A program made the translations under genes and the position numbers. Positions 23,759 to 32,429 of a stretch of 64,000 bases of DNA are shown piece by piece. Where the stretch lies: assembly GCF_001050345.1 (NCBI RefSeq), contig NZ_LFMW01000002.1, forward strand, positions 1 through 64,000, in the 5' to 3' direction. The stretch is from Pseudomonas fildesensis. Lineage in GTDB: Bacteria > Pseudomonadota > Gammaproteobacteria > Pseudomonadales > Pseudomonadaceae. Below the pieces are notes generated by a model, which was not told where the DNA came from, made no database searches, and saw only the letters and a list, made by a program, of their open reading frames with translations. How positions within the stretch are numbered: the first letter of the stretch is position 1; the number at the start of each line of letters is the position of its first letter.

Positions 23759-24949
23759 ATGGCACACGTAGCGCAAATCAAGATCCCCGCCACCTACATG
23801 CGTGGCGGCACCAGCAAGGGTGTGTTTTTCAGCCTCCAGGACCTGCCCGAAGCAGCGCAGTTGCCGGGTGCTGCCCGTGATGCCCTGCTGCTGCGGGTAA
23901 TCGGCAGCCCCGACCCTTACGACAAGCAGATCGACGGCATGGGCGGCGCCACCTCGAGCACCAGCAAAAGCGTGATCCTGGCCAAGAGCACCCGCGCCGA
24001 GCATGACGTGGATTACCTGTTTGGCCAGGTCTCCATCGACAAGCCCTTCGTCGACTGGAGCGGCAACTGCGGCAACCTGTCGGCGGCGGTTGGTTCGTTC
24101 GCGGTCAGCGCCGGCCTGATCGACCCATCGCGTGTGCCGCACAACGGCGTGGCCGTGGTGCGCGTCTGGCAGGCCAATATCGGCAAGACCATCATCGCCC
24201 ACGTGCCGATCACCGACGGCGCGGTGCAGGAAACCGGCGACTTCGAACTGGACGGCGTGACTTTTCCGGCTGCCGAAGTACAGCTGGAGTTCATGGACCC
24301 GGCCGCGGAAGAAGAGGGCGGCGGGGGCTCTATGTTCCCCACCGGCAACCTGATCGACGACCTGGAGGTGCCCGGTGTCGGCACCTTCAAGGCGACGCTG
24401 ATCAACGCCGGTATCCCGACGATTTTCATCAACGCCGAAGACCTCGGCTACACCGGTACCGAACTGCAAGGCGCGATCAACAGCGACCCGAAAGCCCTGG
24501 CGATGTTCGAGACGGTGCGTGCCTACGGCGCGTTGCGCATGGGCTTGATCAAGCACCTGGACGAAGCCGCTCAGCGTCAACACACGCCGAAGGTGGCGTT
24601 TGTGGCTAAGCCTGCGGACTACGTGGCCTCCAGCGGCAAGGCGATCAAGGCGGGTGATGTGGATCTGCTGGTGCGCGCGCTGTCGATGGGCAAGTTGCAC
24701 CACGCGATGATGGGCACGGCGGCGGTGGCGATTGGCACGGCGGCGGCGATTTCCGGCACGTTGGTCAACCTCGCTGCGGGCGGTATTGAACGTAATGCCG
24801 TGCGCTTCGGGCACCCCTCGGGCACCTTGCGCGTCGGCGCCGAAGCCAGCCAGGTCAACGGCGAATGGGTGGTGAAAAAAGCCATCATGAGCCGCAGTGC
24901 ACGGGTATTAATGGAAGGCTTCGTACGCATCCCCGGCGACGCCTTCTAA
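23759..24949 (+). CDS. prpF: AcnD-accessory protein / 2-methylaconitate isomerase PrpF
   Basis: PrpF (396 residues) is required with AcnD and isomerises 2-methyl-aconitate. It belongs to the diaminopimelate-epimerase fold family: ATYMRGGTSKGVFF near the start, SGNCGNLSAAVGSFAV with the Cys, and GHPSGTLRVGA near the end. A GAGGACAACC ribosome binding site precedes the ATG at 23759. The acnD-prpF pairing distinguishes this pathway from the PrpD-only version. Confidence 0.95.
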   Translation: MAHVAQIKIPATYMRGGTSKGVFFSLQDLPEAAQLPGAARDALLLRVIGSPDPYDKQIDGMGGATSSTSKSVILAKSTRAEHDVDYLFGQVSIDKPFVDWSGNCGNLSAAVGSFAVSAGLIDPSRVPHNGVAVVRVWQANIGKTIIAHVPITDGAVQETGDFELDGVTFPAAEVQLEFMDPAAEEEGGGGSMFPTGNLIDDLEVPGVGTFKATLINAGIPTIFINAEDLGYTGTELQGAINSDPKALAMFETVRAYGALRMGLIKHLDEAAQRQHTPKVAFVAKPADYVASSGKAIKAGDVDLLVRALSMGKLHHAMMGTAAVAIGTAAAISGTLVNLAAGGIERNAVRFGHPSGTLRVGAEASQVNGEWVVKKAIMSRSARVLMEGFVRIPGDAF

Positions 24950-24967
24950 AAACCTGCACGGATCCAA

Positions 24968-25053
24968 TGTGGGAGGGGGCTTGCCCCCGATAGCGGTCAG
25001 TCGACACATTCATCACTGATCCACCGCCATCGGGGGCAAGCCCCCTCCCACAG
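24968..25053. repeat. REPIN of the GTGGGAGGGGGCTTGC class
   Basis: GTGGGAGGGGGCTTGCCCCC (24969-24988) and its inverted partner GGGGGCAAGCCCCCTCCCAC (25032-25051) are about 43 bp apart. This is the textbook REPIN of P. fluorescens. It lies between prpF and prpD. Confidence 0.9.
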
Positions 25054-25144
25054 GGGATCTCTATTCCAAAAGGCAGGCATCCAAGATCTGCTTCCAGTAA
25101 CCGTTAGCCCGAGGATTGACCCCACCCATTTTTGGAGATCTGCC

Positions 25145-26629
25145 ATGAGCGCCAACGTCGACCAGAACAACCGCCCCGACTACGACCAGGTCTTGCAGGA
25201 CATCGCCGACTACGTCTTGAACTACAAGATCGAATCCCGCGATGCCCTCGACACCGCCCGCAACTGCCTGATGGACACCCTCGGTTGCGGCCTGCTGGCC
25301 TTGCGTTTTCCCGAGTGCACCAAGCACCTGGGGCCTATCGTCGAGGGCACGGTGGTGCCATTCGGTGCGCGGGTGCCGGGCACGTCGTTCCGCCTGGACC
25401 CGGTCAAGGCTGCCTGGGACATTGGCTGCATCGTGCGCTGGCTCGACTACAACGACACCTGGCTTGCTGCCGAATGGGGCCATCCCTCGGACAACCTCGG
25501 CGGCATCCTTGCTGTGGCCGACCACCTTTCGCAAAAACGCGTGGCCAATGGCGACGCGCCGCTGACCGTGCGTGCAGTGCTGGAAGCGATGATCATGGCC
25601 CACGAAATCCAGGGTGTGATTGCCCTGGAAAACTCGTTTAACCGCGTCGGCCTCGACCACGTGCTGCTGGTGAAAGTCGCCTCCACGGCAGTCACCGCCA
25701 AGCTGATGGGCGCCAACCGCGAGCAACTGCTATCGGCGCTGTCTCACGCCTTTGTCGATGGTCAGGCATTGCGCACTTATCGCCATGCACCGAACGCCGG
25801 CTCGCGCAAATCTTGGGCGGCGGGGGATGCATCGAGCCGTGGCCTACGCCTGGCGGATATCGCCCTGCGAGGCGAGATGGGCATCCCCGGCGTATTGAGC
25901 GCGCCGCAGTGGGGGTTCTATGACGTGCTGTTCAGCCACACCAACAAGGACCTTGCGCTCAAACCCGACGACAAGCGCGCGTTTAGCCTGTCCCAGCCTT
26001 ACGGCACTTATGTAATGGAAAACGTGCTGTTCAAGATTAGCTTCCCCGCCGAATTCCACGCGCAAACGGCCTGCGAAGCGGCGGTGACGTTGCACCCGCA
26101 GGTGAAGCATCGCCTGCATGACATCGAACGCATCGTGATCACCACCCATGAGTCGGCGATTCGCATCATCTCCAAAGTCGGGCAACTGGCCAACGCCGCA
26201 GACCGCGACCACTGCTTGCAATACATGACCGCCGTGCCCCTGGCGTTCGGCAACCTGGTGGCCGAGCAGTACGAGGATGAATTCCATGCCGCGCATCCGA
26301 TCATCGATGAACTGCGCGACAAGATGGTGATCGTCGAAGACCTGCGTTACAGCCGCGAATACCTGGAGGCGGACAAGCGCTCGATTGCCAACGCGGTGCA
26401 GGTGTTCTTCAAGGATGGCTCCAGTACCGAACAGGTCGCGGTGGAGTACCCGATTGGGCATCGCCGTCGACGGGAGGACGGGATTCCGCTGTTGGAAGAT
26501 AAATTCAAGACCAATCTGGCCACGCGGTTTACCGCTCAGCGCAGCGGTGAGATTTTTGCGTTGTGCAAGGACCAGGCGCGGCTTGAAGCGACGCCGGTAA
26601 ACCGTTTCGTTGACCTGTTCACGATCTGA
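25145..26629 (+). CDS. prpD: 2-Methylcitrate dehydratase PrpD
   Basis: PrpD (494 residues) is the cofactor-independent 2-methylcitrate dehydratase of the MmgE/PrpD family. Recognisable segments are [40 protein letters not shown] and [20 protein letters not shown]. Having both AcnD-PrpF and PrpD in one cluster is common in Pseudomonas. A GGAGATCTGCC ribosome binding site sits before the ATG. It is the last gene of the propionate locus and is separated from prpF by the REPIN, so a weaker expression is possible. Confidence 0.95.
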   Translation: MSANVDQNNRPDYDQVLQDIADYVLNYKIESRDALDTARNCLMDTLGCGLLALRFPECTKHLGPIVEGTVVPFGARVPGTSFRLDPVKAAWDIGCIVRWLDYNDTWLAAEWGHPSDNLGGILAVADHLSQKRVANGDAPLTVRAVLEAMIMAHEIQGVIALENSFNRVGLDHVLLVKVASTAVTAKLMGANREQLLSALSHAFVDGQALRTYRHAPNAGSRKSWAAGDASSRGLRLADIALRGEMGIPGVLSAPQWGFYDVLFSHTNKDLALKPDDKRAFSLSQPYGTYVMENVLFKISFPAEFHAQTACEAAVTLHPQVKHRLHDIERIVITTHESAIRIISKVGQLANAADRDHCLQYMTAVPLAFGNLVAEQYEDEFHAAHPIIDELRDKMVIVEDLRYSREYLEADKRSIANAVQVFFKDGSSTEQVAVEYPIGHRRRREDGIPLLEDKFKTNLATRFTAQRSGEIFALCKDQARLEATPVNRFVDLFTI

Positions 26630-26664
26630 TAAACAGCGCATAACCAAATGTGGGAGCGGATTTC

Positions 26665-26762
26665 CTGTGGCGAGGGAGCTTGCTCCCGCTCGGGTGCGCA
26701 GCAGCCGCTAGCTTTTTGGGGGCGCTTCGCACCCCAGCGCAAGCAAGCTTGCTCGCCACAGG
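26665..26762. repeat. REPIN between prpD and alaX
   Basis: CTGTGGCGAGGGAGCTTGCT (26665-26684) faces AGCAAGCTTGCTCGCCACAG (26742-26761). It is the GTGGCGAGGGAGC class also seen at 13152 and 33925, and lies between convergent genes. Confidence 0.85.
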
Positions 26763-26786
26763 AAGCCGGCACACAGTGGGCCGCGT

Positions 26787-27515
26787 TCACTCAAACCGCA
26801 AAATCACCCTACGGTTGTGCTTGCTCTTCTTCTCGATTTTCTCGCAAAACACCCGGCCGATTTCCTCGGTGTTGATCACATGGGTGCCGCCGCACGGCTG
26901 GATATCGATCCCGCCAATTTCAATCACCCGTACCGAGCCCTGGATCACCGGCGGAGCAACCGCCTGGGTGCGGGTGATCTGCAGCAGCGTGGCGTACTCC
27001 GAGGCGTGCATCGACAAGGTCTTCACCTCGTGGGCCTGCGCGATCAGTGTGTTGAGGTCGCGAGTGATGCTGTCCTTGTCCAGGGTCATTTCCGGCAGGT
27101 CGAAATCCAGGCGACCCTTGTCAGCGCTAATGCTGCATCCGGTCACCGGTGCGTCGATGATCGAGCACAGCAGGTGCAGGCAGGTGTGCATTTTCATGTG
27201 CTGGTAGCGCCGCTCCCAATCGAGGCTGGCGTCCACCTCTACCCCGGCGGTCAACTGCTCGGGGCAATCTTCCACCTGGTGCCAGATGATCGAACGCAAT
27301 ACCGGGTCGCGCACCGTGCCGACGATGTCGACGCGCGTACCGTCCGGCAGGACGAAGTGGCCGGTGTCACCCGGTTGCCCGCCACCGGTGGGGTAGAACA
27401 GGGTGTGCTCCAGGGCGATGCCGTGTTCGCTGACGGCAATCACCCGGGCGCTGAATGCGTTCTGATAGGGCGCGCTGTCGAACAGCGCCAGGGTTTCCAT
27501 GGTGTGCACGGACAT
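26787..27515 (-). CDS. AlaX-type aminoacyl-tRNA editing domain protein
   Basis: This 242-residue protein is a free-standing relative of the AlaRS editing domain, which hydrolyses Ser or Gly wrongly attached to tRNA-Ala. It shows FYPTGGGQPGDTG (core), HMKMHTCLHLL with the H-x3-H zinc motif, and CGGTHVINTEEIG with the third and fourth zinc ligands. The ATG at 27515 lies 2 nt after the stop of the acetyltransferase gene and has the SD GGAGG seven bases upstream. It is last in the five-gene sulfur operon. In this setting it may protect against mis-charging by serine, O-acetylserine or cysteine analogues, which is inference. Confidence 0.87.
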   Translation of the reverse strand: MSVHTMETLALFDSAPYQNAFSARVIAVSEHGIALEHTLFYPTGGGQPGDTGHFVLPDGTRVDIVGTVRDPVLRSIIWHQVEDCPEQLTAGVEVDASLDWERRYQHMKMHTCLHLLCSIIDAPVTGCSISADKGRLDFDLPEMTLDKDSITRDLNTLIAQAHEVKTLSMHASEYATLLQITRTQAVAPPVIQGSVRVIEIGGIDIQPCGGTHVINTEEIGRVFCEKIEKKSKHNRRVILRFE

Positions 27516-27517
27516 GT

Positions 27518-28510
27518 TCAACCTCCGACGTTCAATGGGCTGGCTTGCAGCAAGTGGCGCACCATTGCACTCAAGCCAGGGGGGGAGAGCAGGGTGATTT
27601 CGAATTCCGGCCCGCAGACTTTCAGGTTCAGCGGCAGGCGTGGCAGGTGGTCGCTCGTTTCGGTGCGGCGCAGGCGAAATTGCAGGTGGTGACGCTCCTT
27701 CACGGTCGGCTCCAGCATCAGCCCCTGCAAGGGATGGAAATCGGCGTCCAGCACCGTGACCTTGTGGCTCGCGTTAATTTCGCCAACCACGTGCAGGCGC
27801 TCATCCAGGGCGAAGGCGCCGAGGTAATTGCTGTGGTCCGACTCATCGTTTTTTTGCAGTTGGATCTGGTTGACCACCTTGACCTTGGTACCCGCCGGCA
27901 CGTCCTGGGTGATCACGCAGGACGGGCTGATAAACACGTTGTCGCCGATCAGCACATAACCCAGCACGCGGGCGCCGGAGCCGACTTCGACGTTATTGCC
28001 CAGGCGCGGGTGGCGCTTGCCGTCCGGGTTGTTGGCGATGCCGCGCGCGCCGAGGGTCACGCCGCAGAGGATGTAGCAGTCGTTGCCGATTTCGCAGGTT
28101 TCGCCGATTACCGTGCCGTAGCCGTGGTCCAGCACAAAGCGCCGGCCGATGCGCGCCGCCGGGTGAATCTCGGCGCCGGAGAGGATCTTGCCCTGGTTGC
28201 TGAGCTTGAGGGCAATGCGCGAAAACACGCCGTTGGTCTGGTCGGAAAAATTCCACACCAAGTGTGCGAGCCGGTAGAACAGCACCGCCTTGAACGAGGC
28301 GTAGGACTCCAGGATCAGCTCGCCACGCCCGCGCGACGCCGGGTCGCGGTAGGCATAGGCGATCAGGTCTTCGGCCACCGCCTGGGCCGCGTTCTGGATC
28401 AGCGGTGCCAGATGCGGTTCCAGCTGCTTCATCTGCGTAGGCGTGAGGGTTTTGATGAGGTGGGTGAGCAACTCATCGTGCAGCTGTTGCATGTCGATAA
28501 AGCCCCCCAT
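27518..28510 (-). CDS. Serine acetyltransferase homologue with extra C-terminal domain
   Basis: The protein has 330 residues. The N-terminal 40-225 or so is CysE/SAT-like: a helical part (YRLAHLVWNF), then the left-handed beta-helix with HPAARIGRRFVLDHGYGTVI, GETCEIGNDCYILCGVTLGA and NVEVGSGARVLGYVLIGDNV. SATs make O-acetylserine from serine and acetyl-CoA. A further 85-90 residues (GEINASHKVTVLDADFHPLQ onward) have no counterpart in CysE and end in Gly-Gly. The usual C-terminal Ile tail that docks into CysK is absent from its normal position. The start at 28510 is uncertain; ATG 28492 is an alternative. Confidence 0.87.
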   Translation of the reverse strand: MGGFIDMQQLHDELLTHLIKTLTPTQMKQLEPHLAPLIQNAAQAVAEDLIAYAYRDPASRGRGELILESYASFKAVLFYRLAHLVWNFSDQTNGVFSRIALKLSNQGKILSGAEIHPAARIGRRFVLDHGYGTVIGETCEIGNDCYILCGVTLGARGIANNPDGKRHPRLGNNVEVGSGARVLGYVLIGDNVFISPSCVITQDVPAGTKVKVVNQIQLQKNDESDHSNYLGAFALDERLHVVGEINASHKVTVLDADFHPLQGLMLEPTVKERHHLQFRLRRTETSDHLPRLPLNLKVCGPEFEITLLSPPGLSAMVRHLLQASPLNVGG

Positions 28511-28547
28511 GGAGGCACCCCCGCATTCTGGATGGTTGGGAAACCGG

Positions 28548-29462
28548 TTATTCAAAACTGGGCAGGTAGCTGTCGGCATTGTCGTAGACCATGGTCAACA
28601 CCACCGTTTCGGGCGGCAGTTCGGGGGCGAGTTGGACGATGGCGACCATGTTGGCTGCCGAGGACAAACCCAGGCTTATGGCGTCGGTGCGCATGATGCG
28701 TTTCATCATGTCGATGCACGCCAGGCGCGACACCTTGAGCATGCCGTCCAGTACGTCCAGGTTAAGGATGCTCGGGATCAAACCAATCGACAGACCTTGA
28801 ATGTGGTGCGGCGCGTGCTGGTTTTTCAGCAGGTCGCATTCCTCAGGCTCCACGCCCATCACGCGCAGGGCTGGCCAGGCGGCCTTGAGGGTTTCACCGA
28901 TGCCGGTGATATGGCCGCCGGTGCCGATGCCGCTGACGAAATAGTCCACTTGCTGCTCACCGAAGGCACGGAGGATTTCCGGTGCGGTGGTGTCGCGGTG
29001 GGTCTGCGGGTTGGCGCCGTTGCGTTGCTGGTTGAGCATCACGTAGTTGGGGTTTTCGAGCTGCAGCTCCATGCACTTTTCGCCGTGGGAGTTGTTCCCC
29101 AGGCGGCTGTCCGACAGCACCACTTTGGCGCCATACAGGCGCAGCAGCTTCTGTTTTTCAGGGCTGTAGTTGTCGGGGATCACCAGCACCACTTTGTAGC
29201 CGAGCACGTTACCGGCCATCACCAGGCCGATGCCGGTGTTGCCGCCGCTGGGTTCGATAATGGTTTGGCCGGAGTCACGAATCAGCACGCCCCGGCGCTC
29301 GGCGTCGAGGATCATGCCCAGGGCGATGCGCGCCTTGTGGCTGCCACCAGGGTTGAACGATTCCAGTTTGGCGTAGACCTCGATGCCGAGGTCTTCGGAA
29401 AACTGCGCCAGGCGCACGATCGGCGTGTGGCCGATGACGTCGAGTATTGAGTTATGCAACAT
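28548..29462 (-). CDS. PLP-dependent cysteine synthase family protein
   Basis: This 304-residue fold-type II PLP enzyme resembles CysK/CysM and uses O-acetyl- or O-phosphoserine with a sulfur nucleophile. It shows the PLP Lys in ESFNPGGSHKARIALGM, the Asn/Thr loop EPSGGNTGIG, the phosphate-binding GIGTGGHITG and the SSAAN segment near the end. Versions that take sulfur from a thiocarboxylated carrier protein (CysM of Mycobacterium) share this fold. It is flanked by the JAMM/Ubl/E1/rhodanese fusion and the SAT homologue and has an SD (GAGGA) seven bases upstream. The sulfur donor is inferred from context. Confidence 0.9.
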   Translation of the reverse strand: MLHNSILDVIGHTPIVRLAQFSEDLGIEVYAKLESFNPGGSHKARIALGMILDAERRGVLIRDSGQTIIEPSGGNTGIGLVMAGNVLGYKVVLVIPDNYSPEKQKLLRLYGAKVVLSDSRLGNNSHGEKCMELQLENPNYVMLNQQRNGANPQTHRDTTAPEILRAFGEQQVDYFVSGIGTGGHITGIGETLKAAWPALRVMGVEPEECDLLKNQHAPHHIQGLSIGLIPSILNLDVLDGMLKVSRLACIDMMKRIMRTDAISLGLSSAANMVAIVQLAPELPPETVVLTMVYDNADSYLPSFE

Positions 29463-29477
29463 CGTTCAATCCTCGGA

Positions 29478-31340
29478 TCAATACAAAGGCATATCGGGTT
29501 CGACGTCGCGTACCCAATGCTTCATGCCGCCCTGCAGGACTTTGGTATTGGTGAAACCCGCGGCCAGCAAGGTACTGGCGGCTTGCTCTGCGCGGGTTCC
29601 GGCGTAGCAGATCAGGTAGTGGGTGTTGTCCCGGCTGAGGCTGTCGAGTTGCCCGTCCAGTTCAGCCAGTGGGATGTGCACCACGCCTGGCAATTTGCAC
29701 ACTTCCAGTTCGCTGGCGTCGCGCACATCCACCAGTACGTCGGCGCTGCTGGGGTGTTCAAGCACTTGCTTGAGCACGCTGGGCTTGATGTAGCGCTCTT
29801 GGGCCAGGGAGGGCTGGCTAGGTACGGCATCTGCGCAGACTGCCGGTACCTGGGTTTCGCTGTGGCGCAGTTCCGAGCAGCACGGGCAATCGGCGCGGCG
29901 CTTGAAGCGGATTTCGCTGAACTTCATCGCCAGCGCATCGAAGCGCATCAAGCGGCCGGACAAGGGCTCGCCAATGCCGATCAGCAGTTTGATTGCCTCA
30001 GTGGCCTGGATCATCCCGACCACGCCGGGCAGCACGCCAATCACTCCGCCGGCGCTGCAATTGGGCGCCAGTTCCGCGGGTGGCGCCTGGGGGAAGAGGC
30101 AGCGATAGCATGGCCCGCCTTTGTAGTTGAGCACGCTGATCTGCCCGTCGAAACGGTAGATGGCGCCGTATACCAGGGGCTTGCCGAGTTGCACGCAGGC
30201 GTCGTTGACCAGGTAGCGTGTGTCGAAATTGTCGGTGCCGTCGATCACCAGGTCGTAGGCGCCCACCAGTTCCAGGGCGTTGTCGGCATTCAAGGCGGTG
30301 TTGTGGGCGTTGATCTGGATGTGGCTGTTGAGGTCCTGCAAGCGCTGCTTGGCCGACTCGACCTTGGGCAGGCCCAAGGTGCTGTTGCCGTGGACGATCT
30401 GGCGTTGCAGGTTGCTGCTTTCCACTACATCGAAGTCCACCAGGCCCAGGGTGCCGATGCCGGCTGCCGCCAGGTACAGGCTGATAGGCGAACCCAGGCC
30501 GCCGGTGCCGATGATCAGCACCTTGGCTTTCTTCAGGTTCAACTGGCCCTCGCGACCGACGCCGGGCAGGGTGATGTGCCGCACGTAGCGTTGTACCTCT
30601 TCATTGCTAAGGGCATCGACGTCGATGCCGCCGGAGGTGGCGAGCAGTACTTCGATCCTGGCTTTTTCGGGTAGCGGGTCATCGGCACTGATCAGCTCTT
30701 CCTCGGCGGTAAACAGGAAGTGTTCCTTGAGCTGATTGTTTTTATCGTGAAACAGGTGCGAGCGTAACTGGGGGTGGCTGTCGCAGAGGTTTTCAATGAC
30801 TTCGCGCAATGTCGATCCGGTGCTCTCGAGGGTCGATTCCGGCAGCTTGGCCACGCGGACCAGAATGTCGGGGAAAGAGACAGCGTTCATGGACAACTCC
30901 GTGTGCAGGTCGTTGAAGGGTTGAAGGGCGAAATGCTTGCCATCCCAGGCAAACAGTTTTGAACCCAGGGCCTGGCCCTGGCGAACGTCGACCACCAGAT
31001 AGCTGACGGGGTAGATCGGCTCGCCCATGAACAGCGCCTTGTCCTGGTCTTCGTCGCTGAAATAAGCGCCGACGTCCGGGTGGGAGTGGTAGATCACCAC
31101 CACCGGGTTATCGCTGCGAAACGCCTTGCTCAGCAGCAGGGTGTCGGCGACTGAAAAGGTGTAGCCATTGGCCGCACTGCGCGGGTAAATCTCGGGGTTC
31201 CTGTGGTGCAGCTCGTTCTGGATATTGCTGCCCAGGTACACGCTGCCGTCGGCGAAGACAAAACCACAACACTCCTCGGGATAGCTGCGGCTGGCGTGGG
31301 CGTAAATTTGTTCCAGGGCGTTGGGGCGGAGGACGTCCAT
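29478..31340 (-). CDS. JAMM-Ubl-E1-rhodanese four-domain sulfur-transfer fusion
   Basis: This 620-residue protein joins four parts. Residues 1-145 are a JAMM metalloprotease (E22; H85-S-H87-x7-S95-x2-D98). Residues 151-238 are a MoaD/ThiS-like ubiquitin fold ending SGG (G237-G238). Residues 246-490 are a ThiF/MoeB-type E1 (GTGGLGSP at 278-285, R313, zinc Cys pairs 411/414 and 485/488, Cys428). Residues 515-620 are a rhodanese with Cys578 in CYAGTR. Together these can adenylate the Ubl tail, sulfurate it to a thiocarboxylate, and release the product peptide with JAMM, as in the separate CysO/MoeZ/Mec+ proteins of Mycobacterium. The ATG at 31340 starts MDVLRPNALEQIYAHA. An internal SD and ATG at 30890 mark the JAMM/Ubl junction. 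Confidence 0.9.
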   Translation of the reverse strand: MDVLRPNALEQIYAHASRSYPEECCGFVFADGSVYLGSNIQNELHHRNPEIYPRSAANGYTFSVADTLLLSKAFRSDNPVVVIYHSHPDVGAYFSDEDQDKALFMGEPIYPVSYLVVDVRQGQALGSKLFAWDGKHFALQPFNDLHTELSMNAVSFPDILVRVAKLPESTLESTGSTLREVIENLCDSHPQLRSHLFHDKNNQLKEHFLFTAEEELISADDPLPEKARIEVLLATSGGIDVDALSNEEVQRYVRHITLPGVGREGQLNLKKAKVLIIGTGGLGSPISLYLAAAGIGTLGLVDFDVVESSNLQRQIVHGNSTLGLPKVESAKQRLQDLNSHIQINAHNTALNADNALELVGAYDLVIDGTDNFDTRYLVNDACVQLGKPLVYGAIYRFDGQISVLNYKGGPCYRCLFPQAPPAELAPNCSAGGVIGVLPGVVGMIQATEAIKLLIGIGEPLSGRLMRFDALAMKFSEIRFKRRADCPCCSELRHSETQVPAVCADAVPSQPSLAQERYIKPSVLKQVLEHPSSADVLVDVRDASELEVCKLPGVVHIPLAELDGQLDSLSRDNTHYLICYAGTRAEQAASTLLAAGFTNTKVLQGGMKHWVRDVEPDMPLY

Positions 31341-31375
31341 GTTTCTCTCGCATGGCTGTGGGAGGGTCGGAAGGG

Positions 31376-32326
31376 TCAATTTTTCTTGGCCAGGAGTTTT
31401 TCAACGGGCAACTTGGTGATCGCAAAGCCGGCCAGCAGAATGGCCGAATACAGCATCAGGTCGCGGGAAATCGCCAGGCCTTCGTACCAGGCGCCGATGA
31501 TCACTGCGAACACCGGGAAGATGATGAACACGAACGACAGGATGATCGGGCTAAGGCGCTTGAGCAGCATGAAATACACGATGAACCCGCCTACCGACGC
31601 CACCAGCCCTAGATAGAACAGGGCACTCCAGGAGCGCAGGGTGATGTCTTCGAAGGTCGGTGTTTCAAACCACAGCCCGGCCACGAACAGCATCAACCCG
31701 GCAATCCCGATGGGTAGGGTGTTGTAGGTAATCACGCTGATGGCGCTGCCTTTTTGCTTGGTAATCACGTAGCACAAGGCGTGCATGATCGCAGCGGTCA
31801 GAATCGCCAGTACCCCGAAGAACTCGGCGTGGTCCAGGTGCAAGCCCTGGCTCTTGATGATCATGTAGAGGCTGCCGAAGCCGATACCGATGCCGACCAC
31901 CTGGGAGAAGTAGATGCGCTCGCGCAGGAACAGCGCGGAAAAGATCAGGATGAACACCGGCATGCAGCTGAACAGCAGCGCGGTCAGCCCTGACGAGACG
32001 TGCATCTCGCCGTAGTTGAGCAGGTAGTAGGGCACGCTGAAGTACGACAGCGTCACGAACACGAAGAACCAGCGGCTCTCACGAGGGAACAGGATCGGCT
32101 CGCGACGTACCAGGGCGAAACACAGGAACAGCGGGAACGCGATCAGGAAGCGCAGGCCGGCGGACGTCAGCGGTGGCACGCTCTCCACGGCAATCTTGAT
32201 CCCCAGCCAGGTGGTGCCCCAACTCAGGCATACGATGAGGAACATCACACTGGTCACCAGGCCGGCCAACCACTGTTTTTGAGTTTTTGCTTTTGCTGTG
32301 TTTTCGAGAACGGCGGACATTGGCAT
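31376..32326 (-). CDS. DMT/EamA transporter, likely exporter of the sulfur operon
   Basis: This 316-residue protein has ten predicted membrane helices in two EamA repeats (for example FLIVCLSWGTTWLGIKIAVE at about 30-50) and a basic C-terminal tail. EamA of E. coli (YdeD), of this family, exports O-acetylserine and cysteine, which fits a cysteine-making operon. It is the first gene of the operon, 35 bp before the fusion gene and divergent from the MocR regulator. A GGAAG box nine bases before the ATG at 32326 supports the start. The substrate is inferred. Confidence 0.85.
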   Translation of the reverse strand: MPMSAVLENTAKAKTQKQWLAGLVTSVMFLIVCLSWGTTWLGIKIAVESVPPLTSAGLRFLIAFPLFLCFALVRREPILFPRESRWFFVFVTLSYFSVPYYLLNYGEMHVSSGLTALLFSCMPVFILIFSALFLRERIYFSQVVGIGIGFGSLYMIIKSQGLHLDHAEFFGVLAILTAAIMHALCYVITKQKGSAISVITYNTLPIGIAGLMLFVAGLWFETPTFEDITLRSWSALFYLGLVASVGGFIVYFMLLKRLSPIILSFVFIIFPVFAVIIGAWYEGLAISRDLMLYSAILLAGFAITKLPVEKLLAKKN

Positions 32327-32350
32327 CGTTTATTACTTCCCTGAGCCAGA

Positions 32351-32402
32351 ATTGAACTCTATATTGAACTTGTAATGAGTTATTTTATTTGGCGATTGAA
32401 CC
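32351..32402. promoter_or_regulatory. ATTGAAC direct repeats, MocR operator candidate
   Basis: ATTGAACT occurs at 32351-32358 and 32363-32370, and ATTGAACC at 32395-32402, all in the same orientation. They fill the 103-bp gap between the divergent transporter and MocR genes. MocR/PdxR regulators bind direct repeats, so this is a strong candidate for shared control. Confidence 0.65.
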
Positions 32403-32429
32403 CGTAAAAGCACACTATTAGGGCGAAAG

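Noticed and set aside
21994..23793. Minus-strand ORF of about 600 codons opposite acnD
   Set aside because: Antisense of a confident Fe-S dehydratase; His/Arg/Val/Gly-rich translation typical of a GC-rich shadow.
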